This document shows, piece by piece, positions 25,420-35,400 of a stretch of DNA of 64,000 bases. The notes beneath the pieces are model-generated. The model made no database searches and was not told the origin of the DNA. It saw only the letters and a list, made by a program, of their open reading frames with translations. The stretch comes from Dyadobacter soli (lineage in GTDB: Bacteria; Bacteroidota; Bacteroidia; Cytophagales; Spirosomataceae): assembly GCF_900101885.1 (NCBI RefSeq), contig NZ_FNAN01000012.1, forward strand, positions 186,001-250,000, given 5' to 3'. The position numbers and the translations under genes were made by a program. Each line of letters begins with the position of its first letter. Position 1 is the stretch's first letter.

Positions 25420-26654
25420 GGGGTGTCAAATTTACGCTCTTTATATCCATTTAGCCCAAAAAACAGGATGAAAACATAGCATACCAACGGCAGCATGAAT
25501 GCGACCTGCCAGTTGAAATGGTCGATCAGCCAGCCTTGCAAAAAGGAAATAACCGCTCCGCCGACAATGGCCGTGGACAACCAGCCTGACGCCCTTGTAG
25601 CATGTTCTTCGAGCCCCGCGACGGACAGTGAAAAGATCGTAGCGAACATAATGGAGTTGCACAGACCTACCGCCACCATCGTCCAGGCAGCCAGCATTCC
25701 GGTACTGGTAACCGACACCGCGATCAACAGGACGGCAGCCACCGCGCAAATGCTCAGTACCAATGGCGCCCGCACGATTTTCAGGACACCGGCCCCGATA
25801 AACCGCCCTACGAGCATACTGCCCCAGTAAAATGCCACGTAAGTAACAGCCTCATTCTCGACGATACCCGCCGTATCCGCAATGTAATTGGTCAGAAAAG
25901 ATCCAATGGAAACCTCCGCGCCAACGTAGCAAAACAACGCCACCAGCCCGAACCGGAGATTACGAAAAGCGAAAATACCCGCTTGCCCTTCGACCGCATT
26001 CGGCACCTGCGCAACCGGGTTTGGCAATTTCAACTGGCTGATCACGAACGCAATCAGGATGACCAGCGCCGTAATGCAAAGGTAAGGAAGCCGCACCGCC
26101 TCGCTGGATTGCCCTACGTGGCTGGTCTCGGAAAGAATGTACCACAACCCCAGCAGCGGCGCCACGGTAGTTCCCAGCGAACCCAATGCCTGAATGAGGT
26201 TGAACCGCGAAGAAGCCGTTTCCGGTGGCCCGAGCAGGGTAATGTATGGATTTGCAGCCACTTGCAGGATTACAATGCCAACGGCGAGGATAAAAAGCGC
26301 CGCCAGAAAAAGGTAATACTGGTGCATAAGCGACGCCGGGAAAAACAGGAACGTCCCCACCGCCGCAACCGCAAAACCGGCCACCATGCTTTGTTTAAAA
26401 CCGAATTTACTGACTAAAACCCCAGCGGGAATGGACATGACGCCGTAAGTAAAAAAGAAGTAAAACTGCACCAGCGCCGACTGGGTGTAGGTGAGCTGAA
26501 AACTGTTTTTGAAAAACGGCACAAGCGTATCGTTGAGGCAGGTAATGAGCCCCATCATGAAATACAAAACCGCAAGCGTGACAAGGGCAGGCCGGTAACT
26601 TTGCCCCTCGGCCAATCCGGTTTGCGAGGTGGCAGCAACTGGTATCTGTGCCAT
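25416..26654 (-). CDS. Sugar MFS transporter (FucP/glucose-galactose type)
   Basis: A protein of 412 residues from the ATG at 26654, with 12 predicted spans. Upstream in-frame codons reaching 26747 overlap the epimerase gene and lack a membrane signature, so they are rejected. The start ALVTLAVLYFMMGLITCLND and the motif QVAANPYITLLGPPETASSR (span 5) are typical of the FucP family of sugar:proton symporters. It should import a monosaccharide across the inner membrane. Its start lies 2 bases after the epimerase stop and it overlaps the ROK gene by 4 bases, so the three genes form one coupled block. Confidence 0.9.
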   Translation of the reverse strand: MAQIPVAATSQTGLAEGQSYRPALVTLAVLYFMMGLITCLNDTLVPFFKNSFQLTYTQSALVQFYFFFTYGVMSIPAGVLVSKFGFKQSMVAGFAVAAVGTFLFFPASLMHQYYLFLAALFILAVGIVILQVAANPYITLLGPPETASSRFNLIQALGSLGTTVAPLLGLWYILSETSHVGQSSEAVRLPYLCITALVILIAFVISQLKLPNPVAQVPNAVEGQAGIFAFRNLRFGLVALFCYVGAEVSIGSFLTNYIADTAGIVENEAVTYVAFYWGSMLVGRFIGAGVLKIVRAPLVLSICAVAAVLLIAVSVTSTGMLAAWTMVAVGLCNSIMFATIFSLSVAGLEEHATRASGWLSTAIVGGAVISFLQGWLIDHFNWQVAFMLPLVCYVFILFFGLNGYKERKFDTP

Positions 26655-26656
26655 AA

Positions 26657-27904
26657 TCAGACGTTTAAGGATACTTTTACCTGAATAGCTTCCAATGTTT
26701 TCCAGCATTGGTACAGCCCACGCGGCACGTGGAAGCAGCCCTTCCATTTACCGCCCTTCAAAGTCAGCAGCGGCTCGCCCTGGCGGTTGAGGTAACCAAA
26801 CCATTCCCCGAATTCCGGGTCCGGAAAATGGCTCCATGTGTACGTATGCACACGCTCGAACCAGTGCGCACAGCGCTCGTCACCCGTGTGCAGGTAGCCT
26901 TTGAGTAGCGTGATAAGCGTTTCCATATGCACCCACCAGAGTTTCTGGTCCCATTCGAGCTGCTGGGGCGGGTTGCCTTTGATATCCATGAAATAGAAAA
27001 TCCCGCCATATTCTTTGTCCCAGCCATACTCGATGAGTTGTATCGCGATGTCCACCGCCCTTTGCGCCAGCCTCTCATCGGACGTCCGCTCGGCAAGGTC
27101 CATCATAAACCACATCGATTCCAATCCGTGCCCGGGATTTACCAGCCGGCCTTCGAAGGAATCCGAAAAGGAGCCATCCGGGCTGATATTTTCCAGGATC
27201 ACGCCCAGTTCCGGCTTGTAAAACTTGTTCATAACGGTATCGATCCCGCGTTCGATCACCTCGTTCACCAATGCAGGTTCCAGCAGCGATTCGATTTCCA
27301 GCACCAGGTTACACAGGATCATCGGCAGCGCAAAACTTTCCAGCGGCCGCGCACCGGGTACGGCCTTGCTGTAAATGCCTTTGGGATTATCCTGCCTTTT
27401 CAAAATATTGAAAAAGGTGTCCGTCGCAATGGCCCTGAACTCCTCATTGCCCGTGGCCTTGTACAATTGCCCGAACGCCATCGTGGCAAAACAATCCGAA
27501 AAAATGCTGTGAGGCTGCGTGAGCGGATTTCCGTATCGATCTAAGGAAAAATACCAGTTGTTACCTGCGCGGTTGGCGCGAGCCTCCGGCTCGTGCCCGC
27601 TCATGTCGCGGACGTCTCGTCCGCTCACCTGCTCGCGCCCGTATTTCCGCAAAAACTCCGCCCCGGAAAGCGCCATGTCCAGCCATTCCTGCCGCTGTTC
27701 TACCTGGTTGTACAGCATGGCAAAACACCATACCTGCCGGCATTGAAGCCACACGAATTTATCGGTATCAAACACCTTCCCATCGCGATCGAGGCAGGTA
27801 AAAAAGCCGCCGTACTCCTGGTCGGGCGAATTTTTCATCCAGAATGGGATCACATCGTTCAGCAGTGCGTGGCGGTACTGGTCAATATACTTTTCGGGTT
27901 GCAT
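26657..27904 (-). CDS. AGE-family epimerase/isomerase with an in-frame palindromic insertion
   Basis: A protein of 415 residues, the usual length for the N-acylglucosamine 2-epimerase / mannose isomerase / cellobiose 2-epimerase family, an (alpha/alpha)6 barrel. Characteristic segments are EYGGFFTCLDRDG, FVWLQCRQVWCFAMLYN, GHGLESMWFM (catalytic His region), WVHMETLITLL and CFHVPRGLYQCWKTLE. Residues about 91-113 (SGRDVRDMSGHEPEARAN) have no counterpart in the family and are encoded by two GC-rich hairpins. The frame stays open, so the protein may fold with an extra loop. The neighbouring MFS and ROK genes suggest it feeds an imported sugar into metabolism; amino-sugar or manno-sugar is an inference. 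Confidence 0.88.
   Translation of the reverse strand: MQPEKYIDQYRHALLNDVIPFWMKNSPDQEYGGFFTCLDRDGKVFDTDKFVWLQCRQVWCFAMLYNQVEQRQEWLDMALSGAEFLRKYGREQVSGRDVRDMSGHEPEARANRAGNNWYFSLDRYGNPLTQPHSIFSDCFATMAFGQLYKATGNEEFRAIATDTFFNILKRQDNPKGIYSKAVPGARPLESFALPMILCNLVLEIESLLEPALVNEVIERGIDTVMNKFYKPELGVILENISPDGSFSDSFEGRLVNPGHGLESMWFMMDLAERTSDERLAQRAVDIAIQLIEYGWDKEYGGIFYFMDIKGNPPQQLEWDQKLWWVHMETLITLLKGYLHTGDERCAHWFERVHTYTWSHFPDPEFGEWFGYLNRQGEPLLTLKGGKWKGCFHVPRGLYQCWKTLEAIQVKVSLNV
27576..27624 (-). repeat. REP-like palindrome pair inserted in the epimerase gene
   Basis: Two hairpins within the coding sequence: a stem around CGAGCC and GGCTCG with a 3-base loop (27576-27596) and GCGGACG/CGTCCGC with a 3-base loop (27608-27624). 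Together with flanks the inserted block is about 66-69 bases, a multiple of three, and so adds about 22 residues without a frameshift. Confidence 0.7.
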
Positions 27905-27949
27905 GAAAGGTTAGGTTAAGGGTCAGGAATAGTCCTGATTTATAAAAGG

Positions 27950-30667
27950 TCAGGGATTAAAATCATTTTCAAAATACATCCAGTCGATATGGAACATCGG
28001 GGCTTTGACCTTTTCATTCCTGAAAACCAGATAGAGGTCATGGACGCCATTGTCCCCATTCACAGGCAACAATACTTCCTTCCAACCGGTTTTAAGGTCA
28101 TTCAGCCGTCCGCCGGGAACATCGACTTTACCCAGCAACTGCCCTTCCCTCCCGCCCTGCCGCAACTCGATCGTCCCGCCGGCGCCATGCTCCTGAATAC
28201 GCAACCGAATGTTTCTGATACGCGAAAGGTCGATCTGGTTGAATCGCGTATATTTTCCGTTGGTAATGTTGGCGATGTAGGACACATAGCCCGTGTTTTG
28301 CGTAGCGATCACCACGCCTACATTTCCTTCCTGGTAATCCTCCATTTGTACCAGCGGATTACGCAGCACGATGTGGCTTGCCGTCTTTTGCGGACTAATG
28401 CCATTCGCCCCCTTGTCGGTATACGAAGCCTGCAAAACGTACGCACCTTCATTACCCTTACCCATGTGCTCCGTCAATTTCAGCTGGGCAAAAAGCGGCG
28501 TTTGCGCCGCATTTTTGCTTAATGAAAGTATATAACCTGCTATTTCCTTCGCATCTTTTTCGGGCAGATCGGCATGTGGGGGCATCGGGTAAGAGCCCCA
28601 GTTGCCACTCCCGCCGCTGATGATCTTGCGCGCGAGCATGTCCTGCGCGCCCGCATCATCCGTGTATTTTTTGGAAATATCCTTCAATGCCGGCCCTATC
28701 GATTTGGTTTCCAGCGTGTGGCAAGCCTTGCAGTCCAGCGAAGCATACAATTTGGCTGTCGCGGCATACCGGACATTCTCTCCTTCCGAGCCCGACAATG
28801 CCCCGGCCAGATCTTTTCCAAATGCCAGGTAATTGAAACCCGTGTGAATTTTGGCGCGATCGATCTTACCGTCTTCTTTGTCGGTCACTTTAATGTTGTA
28901 ATCAAATGGGGAATTATCCCAATAAAAGCTGCGGTTCGCCTTCGTCTCGATCTTCACATCCGGCGGCGTGTTGCCGATCTTGAATTCAGTGGTAGCGGTG
29001 CCCTTGCCGCCATTCTGATCGGAAACGGTGAGTACCACATTGTAAGTGCCGGGTTTTGTAAAAGTATGCTTAATCTCCTCGCCCGTCAGCTTTTTTGAAC
29101 CGATCTTCCATTCGTAAGTCAGCTTGTCGGAAGCATCGTAATCCTTTGAACCTTTGGCTGAAAGCGTTGTCGTAAATGGCGCCGCGCCGATGGTTTTCCC
29201 TGTCGTGACAGCCGCGATCGGGTTGCGGTTACCTTCGGCATATTCGACGCGGATAATGCCTGAATCGGTATTGCGGGCAAACCAGTTGGTACCATAAGCG
29301 AGCAGGTAAATGGCCCCGTCCGGCGCGATCTGCATACCGATCGGCGCCACCACTTTCAGCTGCGGCAGAAATGGCTCCATACTTACATAGTTGCCGTTGG
29401 CATCCATCGTTACCGCCATGATCCATTTACGGATCCATTCAAAAATGAACAGCTTTCCATTGTAATATTCGGGCAGTTTGTACGGTGCATTCGGGTACAA
29501 ATCGCTGTAATACACCGGCCCGGCCATGGCGCTGGCACCGCCTTTGCCCACCAGCGGGTATTTCTTCGAAGGACCTTTCCCGTACCAGATGAATGCAGGC
29601 TGCGCAGGCGGCAATTCGCGAATGCCCGTGTTATGCGGCGAGTCGTTGACCGGCTTTTGCGGGTCTTTTCCCGGACCTTCTTTTTTAGTGGCAAAATCGT
29701 AATCCGGGAACACCTCATTATCACCCAAAAAGTAAGGATAGCCGAAGAAGCCGGGTTTGCGGGCCTGGTTAATTTCGTCGTAACTCATTTTCCCTTCGCT
29801 CCCCGGCACCTCTGTATCCGGGCCTACGTCGCCCCAATACAAATATTTGGTTTTAGGATCGACGGAAATGCGGAACGGGTTTCGCACGCCCATGGCGTAA
29901 ATTTCCGGCTTGCCTTGCGACCCGTCTTTTGGAAACAGGTTGCCTTCCGGAATGCTGTAAGTACCATCCGCTTCCGGCTTGATGCGCAGGATTTTGCCCC
30001 GGTAATCATTACTATTGGCCGTCGCAGCCTGATCGTCCGAAAGTTCGCGGCCGGGACGCTCGTCGATGGGCGTATGGCCCTCGATTTCCTCCGCATTGGT
30101 ATTATCACCGATTGATAAGTACAGCAGCCCGTCCGAAAATGTAAGGTAACCGGCAGAATGGCAGCAATATTTGCGTTGGGTCGGCACTTCCAGGAGTACT
30201 TTTCTCGAATCCTGATTCAGATTTTGCCCTTTCAGCTCGAAGCGCGCCAGGTGACTGACGCTCTTCTCGCCGCCGACACCATAATAGAAGTAAATCCAGT
30301 TATTATTCTTGAAATCCGGGTCAGCCGCCACGCCGAGCAGGCCGTCCTCGATGCCGCTGAAAACATTGAACTGCGCGATCGTCGAGAGCTCTTTGGTAGC
30401 GTTGTTAAAATACCGCACCGCCCCCTTCCGCTCGGCGATCACGAGGTCGTAGTTCGGCAGGATCGCCATTTCCATGGGCTCGTCCAGTCCTGATACGAGT
30501 TTCGTATACGTAAACCGGCTCGAATCCGGCCCATCCGAAACACTGCCAACGCGGACCGCTCCGGCATGGTCGACATCGCGAAACAAAGGTTTATCATGCC
30601 GACTCACCGAAGCCAGACAAAGCCCCCCGGCAAGCACAAGACCCAAGAAAGATTTCAATTTTTCCAC
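27950..30667 (-). CDS. PQQ-type sugar dehydrogenase with PKD and cytochrome c domains
   Basis: A protein of 905 residues with a signal peptide (SFLGLVLAGGLCLASVS). Residues about 55-470 form a soluble glucose/sorbosone dehydrogenase-like propeller (LPNYDLVIAERKGAVR, GLLGVAADPDFKNNNWIY, GEKMSYDEINQ-like region), residues 485-570 a PKD domain (PFTTTLSAKGSKDYDASD), and residues 625-700 a class I cytochrome c with CKACH at 646-650 and a later Met-containing PMPPH. The end resembles a carbohydrate-binding module (CBM6-like). It should oxidise a sugar in the periplasm and pass electrons through its heme. It sits between SusD and the epimerase in the same direction. Confidence 0.88.
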   Translation of the reverse strand: MEKLKSFLGLVLAGGLCLASVSRHDKPLFRDVDHAGAVRVGSVSDGPDSSRFTYTKLVSGLDEPMEMAILPNYDLVIAERKGAVRYFNNATKELSTIAQFNVFSGIEDGLLGVAADPDFKNNNWIYFYYGVGGEKSVSHLARFELKGQNLNQDSRKVLLEVPTQRKYCCHSAGYLTFSDGLLYLSIGDNTNAEEIEGHTPIDERPGRELSDDQAATANSNDYRGKILRIKPEADGTYSIPEGNLFPKDGSQGKPEIYAMGVRNPFRISVDPKTKYLYWGDVGPDTEVPGSEGKMSYDEINQARKPGFFGYPYFLGDNEVFPDYDFATKKEGPGKDPQKPVNDSPHNTGIRELPPAQPAFIWYGKGPSKKYPLVGKGGASAMAGPVYYSDLYPNAPYKLPEYYNGKLFIFEWIRKWIMAVTMDANGNYVSMEPFLPQLKVVAPIGMQIAPDGAIYLLAYGTNWFARNTDSGIIRVEYAEGNRNPIAAVTTGKTIGAAPFTTTLSAKGSKDYDASDKLTYEWKIGSKKLTGEEIKHTFTKPGTYNVVLTVSDQNGGKGTATTEFKIGNTPPDVKIETKANRSFYWDNSPFDYNIKVTDKEDGKIDRAKIHTGFNYLAFGKDLAGALSGSEGENVRYAATAKLYASLDCKACHTLETKSIGPALKDISKKYTDDAGAQDMLARKIISGGSGNWGSYPMPPHADLPEKDAKEIAGYILSLSKNAAQTPLFAQLKLTEHMGKGNEGAYVLQASYTDKGANGISPQKTASHIVLRNPLVQMEDYQEGNVGVVIATQNTGYVSYIANITNGKYTRFNQIDLSRIRNIRLRIQEHGAGGTIELRQGGREGQLLGKVDVPGGRLNDLKTGWKEVLLPVNGDNGVHDLYLVFRNEKVKAPMFHIDWMYFENDFNP

Positions 30668-30735
30668 TCGATAAACTTAATAAAATGGTTTAGGAAATGT
30701 AGCGTTATGTAAAAATTAATTTTCTAATTAGTTTA

Positions 30736-30822
30736 TGAGTTGATGAGTTCAAAGTTTAGAGTGCATTTTTCGATCTTAACTCACTCACTTATTAACTCAT
30801 CAACTCATCGACTCATCGACTT
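30736..30822. repeat. Inverted and tandem ACTCATCG repeats
   Basis: TGAGTTGATGAGTT (30736-30749) is the exact complement of AACTCATCAACTCA (30794-30807), and the right arm continues as a tandem run of ACTCATCG units to about 30822. It fills the gap between the SusD and dehydrogenase genes and could attenuate transcription between them. Confidence 0.6.
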
Positions 30823-30827
30823 TCAAC

Positions 30828-32432
30828 TCAATAATTCGCATTCTGCGCAATCGAGCCGCCTGAACGATCGATCTCTACTTGCGGGATCGGGAATACTTCG
30901 TTTTTTCCTGCTGTGAAATTGCCGCCTTTGCCATTCGAGCCGGGTTTTGCGGCGTAAGCTTTCATCGTCGGCACCAACGCATTCCAACGCATCAGATCGA
31001 ACAGTCGGTGGTATTCCATTGCCAGCTCCACGCGTCTTTCGTGCCGCACCGCCTTTCTCAGGTCGTCGCTCGCCTTGACGTCGGGCAGCTGTTTTTCAGC
31101 TACTTTCAAAACCCTCGATGCCGCTTCGACGTCCTTCCTCGACGAGCCGGACGCCCGTTTGCGCACCTGGTTAATGTAGTTTGCCGCTTCGGCCTTGTCC
31201 CCGCCGCTTTCGACCAATGCCTCCGCGTACATGAGCAGCACATCGGCGTAGCGGATCGGATGATAGGTCCAGGCGTCGTTGCCCCATCCCTGCCCCCGGC
31301 GCGACTCGGGCAAATACACTTTGCGGCTGTGGTAGCCGGTATTCGGGTAGGTAGAAAAGTCGAGTACCTCTTTTGTTCCATTCAGCTTCGGAAACTGGTC
31401 ACCCGATTGCAAAACCGTGTACAGCTGGCGTGAATCGCCCTCTTCGAACTCATTCACAAGGTCTTGCGTAGGCAGATCGAAACCCCAGCCGCCGGTTGCT
31501 CCACGTGGCGAACAATACACATTAATGGTACTACCCACTATCGGAATGGCCGGATCGTCGCCCATAATAATGGAAAACACCGCCTCTTTGGTCTTATACC
31601 CATTTTCTAGGAAAATCTCCTGAAACTGAGGGTGTAATGCATACGCACCCGAATCGATCACTTTTTTAGCGGCGTCGCGTGCCTTCTCAAAAAGCGCGGC
31701 ATCGTCTTTGGCAAAAAACAGGTAAACCCTGGCCAGCAATGCCCACGTAGCCTCACGCGTAGCCCTACCAACTTCCGAGGCCTGCAAACTCTTCGCCGAA
31801 AGCATTGCCGGGTCATTGGCTGCCGCAGTAAGCTCAGCTTCAATAAATTGGAAGACTTCCTTCGCAGTAGCACGATTCAGTTTGGTACGATCCTCGACGG
31901 TCAGCGTTTTCGTCACCAGCGGCACGCCACCGAAAACTTCCGCGAGTTCGAAGTAGAAAAATGCCCTTAGAAAGCGGATTTCAGCAAGGTAGCGGCTCTT
32001 TTGCACAGGGTCCAGCGGCGCACCGCCGGCATCGATGAGGCTGGCTTCGGGCAGCCGCTCCAATGCTACATTACAATTCCCGATCGCACTGTACCGGGCT
32101 GTCCAGTAACCAGCCAGCGTTTCGTTCGAAGAAATCGTGCGGCCGAAACCCAGGTCGGTCACAAAAGGGCGGTCTCCGGCGTCGGAACCGCCTTTGTCGG
32201 CATCGTCTGTGGCCATATTGCCGAGCTCGGCGCGGGCGGCTTCATAGCCCCAGAAGTTACTCACAAAACCACGATAGCAAGTTACCAGCGACTTGAAGCC
32301 GGCATCGGGCGATTTATAGAATGTCTCGTCGGTAAGGTTGCCCGGCGGCGTGCGATCGAGGAAATCGTCGGAGCAGGAAGTTCCGAGCAGCAGCAGGCAC
32401 GACGCCAACATTAATATCGATAACTTTTTCAT
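30828..32432 (-). CDS. SusD/RagB-family surface glycan-binding lipoprotein
   Basis: A protein of 534 residues from the ATG at 32432; 11 further upstream codons overlap the SusC end and are rejected. The lipoprotein signal is MKKLSILMLASCLLLLGTSC, with the lipidated Cys near residue 20, then SDDFLDRTPPGNLT. TPR-like helices follow (EIRFLRAFFYFELAEVFGG, RYADVLLMYAEALVESGGD, RKAVRHERRVELAMEYHRLFD), the signature of SusD. It caps the SusC channel and binds the glycan or nutrient. It begins 10 bases after the SusC stop. Confidence 0.93.
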   Translation of the reverse strand: MKKLSILMLASCLLLLGTSCSDDFLDRTPPGNLTDETFYKSPDAGFKSLVTCYRGFVSNFWGYEAARAELGNMATDDADKGGSDAGDRPFVTDLGFGRTISSNETLAGYWTARYSAIGNCNVALERLPEASLIDAGGAPLDPVQKSRYLAEIRFLRAFFYFELAEVFGGVPLVTKTLTVEDRTKLNRATAKEVFQFIEAELTAAANDPAMLSAKSLQASEVGRATREATWALLARVYLFFAKDDAALFEKARDAAKKVIDSGAYALHPQFQEIFLENGYKTKEAVFSIIMGDDPAIPIVGSTINVYCSPRGATGGWGFDLPTQDLVNEFEEGDSRQLYTVLQSGDQFPKLNGTKEVLDFSTYPNTGYHSRKVYLPESRRGQGWGNDAWTYHPIRYADVLLMYAEALVESGGDKAEAANYINQVRKRASGSSRKDVEAASRVLKVAEKQLPDVKASDDLRKAVRHERRVELAMEYHRLFDLMRWNALVPTMKAYAAKPGSNGKGGNFTAGKNEVFPIPQVEIDRSGGSIAQNANY

Positions 32433-32442
32433 AGTGAATATT

Positions 32443-35400
32443 TTAGAATTTTGCATTGATACCAAACATCCATGTGCGCGCCTGCGGGAAGTATCCCTGA
32501 TCGATCCCGGTCAGCTTCGGGTCCGTCGAACCCATTTCCGGATCGAGGCCGCTGTATTTGGTGATCGTGAACATGTTTTGCGCACCGACGTAGAACCTTA
32601 CCTGTTTGATTTTCGCCTTTTGCAGCAAACCTGTTGGCAGGCTGTAACCGAGCTGCAAGTTCTTCATACGCAGGTACGAACCGTCCTCCACGAAATATTG
32701 GGATACATTGGTGTTCAGGCCGGCATTTTGCGAAATTTTGTAGTATTCGTTGGTACTGCCCGGCCCGTTCCATGCTCTTTCCAGGAAACCCTTCGGCGCA
32801 TTGTACCAGCCCGTTCCGGCCTCGGTGTCGTAGCGGAGAATATTCATCACATCATTCCCCTGCGAGCCCTGCACGAATGCACTGATATCGAACCCTTTGT
32901 AGGCCGCATTGACAGTCAGTCCGTAAATGAAGTCGGGCCATGGGTTACCAATTTTCGTCCGGTCGTCTGCATTGATCAGCTGGTCGCCATTGATGTTTTT
33001 GAAGCGGATATCGCCGGGTGTCGAAAGGCCTTTCTGCGCGCTTGCGTTGACTTCGTCCGCCGTCTGGAAAATACCGTCGGTTTGCCATCCGAAATAATAG
33101 CCCACGGGCATTCCTTCCTCCGTTTTGGTGATAGTTTCGCCCAAATGCGCAGTCGAATAGATCGGTTCTCCGCCGCCCAGCGTGGTTACTTTATTGGTAA
33201 ATGTCGACAATGTAGTCTTGATACCATACTGAAAACCAGCCACTTCATCATCATAACCGATAGCAAAATCCCACCCTTTGTTCACCATTTTCCCGGCATT
33301 CGACCAGGGGAAATTGGGATAACCCAAGGTGGTCGGCAGCGGCACGATAAGCAGCATATTGTCGACTGCCTTTTTGAAATAATCGGCAGTGAGCGTCAGT
33401 TTGTTATTCAAAAACGCAAGGTCTACGCCGATATCGGTCTGGTTGGAAGTCTCCCATTGCAGGATCGGGTTGCCAATGCTATTGCGGCCGGCGCCCATGT
33501 ACCAGGTTTTGTTGTCGCCGAAAAGGTAGCGGTTGTTATTGGCGTAGGTCGATAAATACGCGCCGTTCGCGACATTCTGGTTACCGATTTGCCCATAACT
33601 CGCCCGCAGCTTGCCTTCCGAGAGCCATTTCAGCCCCGAATCTTTGAAAAACGCCTCGTTTGTAAAGTTCCAGGCTGCCGAAACCGACGGGAAGGTACCC
33701 CAGCGGTAATCCTTCGCAAACCTCGAAGTACCGTCGCGGCGCACGTTGGCCGTCAACACATATTTCCCTCCGAACGAGTAGCTTACCCGGCCAAAATAGG
33801 AATTCAATGCATTCGAATAAGTATAACCCGATGCGCCCGGATTGATCGTAGCGGAGTTGATAATGCGCATATCTTCTTCATTATTAACGATTCCCTGCTT
33901 CGAAGCACCATACTCCAATCCTTTCGTGAGCTCGGCCGACGTGCCCGCGAGCACATTCAGGCGATGCTGGCCCCATACCTGGTCGAATGCCAGGGTATTT
34001 TCCCAAAGGAAGTAATTGGACCAATAGGAATAGTTGCTGACCGTGTTGTAGGTCGCGTAATCATAGCCATTGAGGTAATATTGCGGTGTAAAACCTTTGG
34101 AAAGGCCCCTGTGAACGTCCAGACCAAAGTTGCTGCGGAATTTGAGTGGTTCAAAAATCTTGACTTCCAGGTTCGCACCGCCTTTCAGACTGATACCTTC
34201 CCAAATGCTCTGGCGCATGCGCTCGATCTGCCCAACCGGGTTCGGCTTATTGGAATATAACACACCCGCATAGCGCGAAAACGGGTTGCTGGCGTCATAG
34301 CCCTGCATGATGGTTTGGTAAAAAGAAGGGATGTCACGCAGGTTATCACGGTAAACGGGCGTGATCGGGTCGGCGGTCATGGCGCTGAAAATCGTCCCGG
34401 AATAAGGATTGTTCTCATCGATATTGCGGCGGCTTTCGTACACCACGGCGATATTGCTGCCCAGGCGTACGCGGTCGTTGATATCCGCATTGACGTTGTT
34501 GCGCCACGAAATCCGGCGATAGTCCGAACCGCGCACAATGCCTTTCTGATCCACATAACCCAATGCCGACGCAAAATCGACCTTTTTGCTGCCGCCGGAA
34601 ACGGTGATGTTGTAGCTCTGCACGGGTGCATTTTCGTGGATGATCTGCTTCCACCAGTCCGTACCATCGGGACCGGTGTTGGTGCGCACGAAATTGAGCG
34701 CCTGCGCTTTCATATCCGGCGAAATCGGCGGGGTGACGCCTACCGCTTCCGCCGCGCGGTTCTTGTAATCGATAAATTCCTCTGCATTAAGCATATGCGA
34801 CCGCTTCCAGGGCGACTGCAAGCCATAGTAGCTATCGAATGAAACGCTCATCGATTCCGACTTGGAGCCTTTTTTAGTGGTGATGATCACCAGGCCATTC
34901 GATGCCCGCGAACCGTAAATGGCTGCGGCAGAGGCATCTTTGTGAATGTCCATCGTCTCAATATCGTTCGGATTCAGCCACCCGATGCCGGTTTGCGGCA
35001 AGCCGTCGACGATGTAAAGCGGCTCATTGGAGTTGTTGATCGAACCGATGCCCCGTATACGTACAACGCCCGCGGAACCCGGGCTCCCGCTCGACTGTGT
35101 CACCATTACGCCCGCGGCTTTACCCTGCAATGCATCCGCCGCCGAGCGTACGGGCATATTCCGGATCTCGTCACCTCCGATCGACGCTACCGAGCCGGTC
35201 ACATCCTTTTTATTGACGGTACCATACCCGACCACCACCACCTCCGAAAGCGATTTAGAATCCGTCGAAAGCTTCATATCGACCACCGAGCGGTTCTCGA
35301 CAAGCGTTTCGGCCGAAAGGTAGCCGATAAACGAAAAGACCAGCGTGGCATTCTCGGGCACATTCGGGAGCTCGTAACGCCCTTCACCATTGGCAGTAGT

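Noticed and set aside
27540..27640. The odd segment in the epimerase as a frameshift or pseudogene mark
   Set aside because: The frame is continuous before, through and after the segment and the rest of the enzyme is complete.
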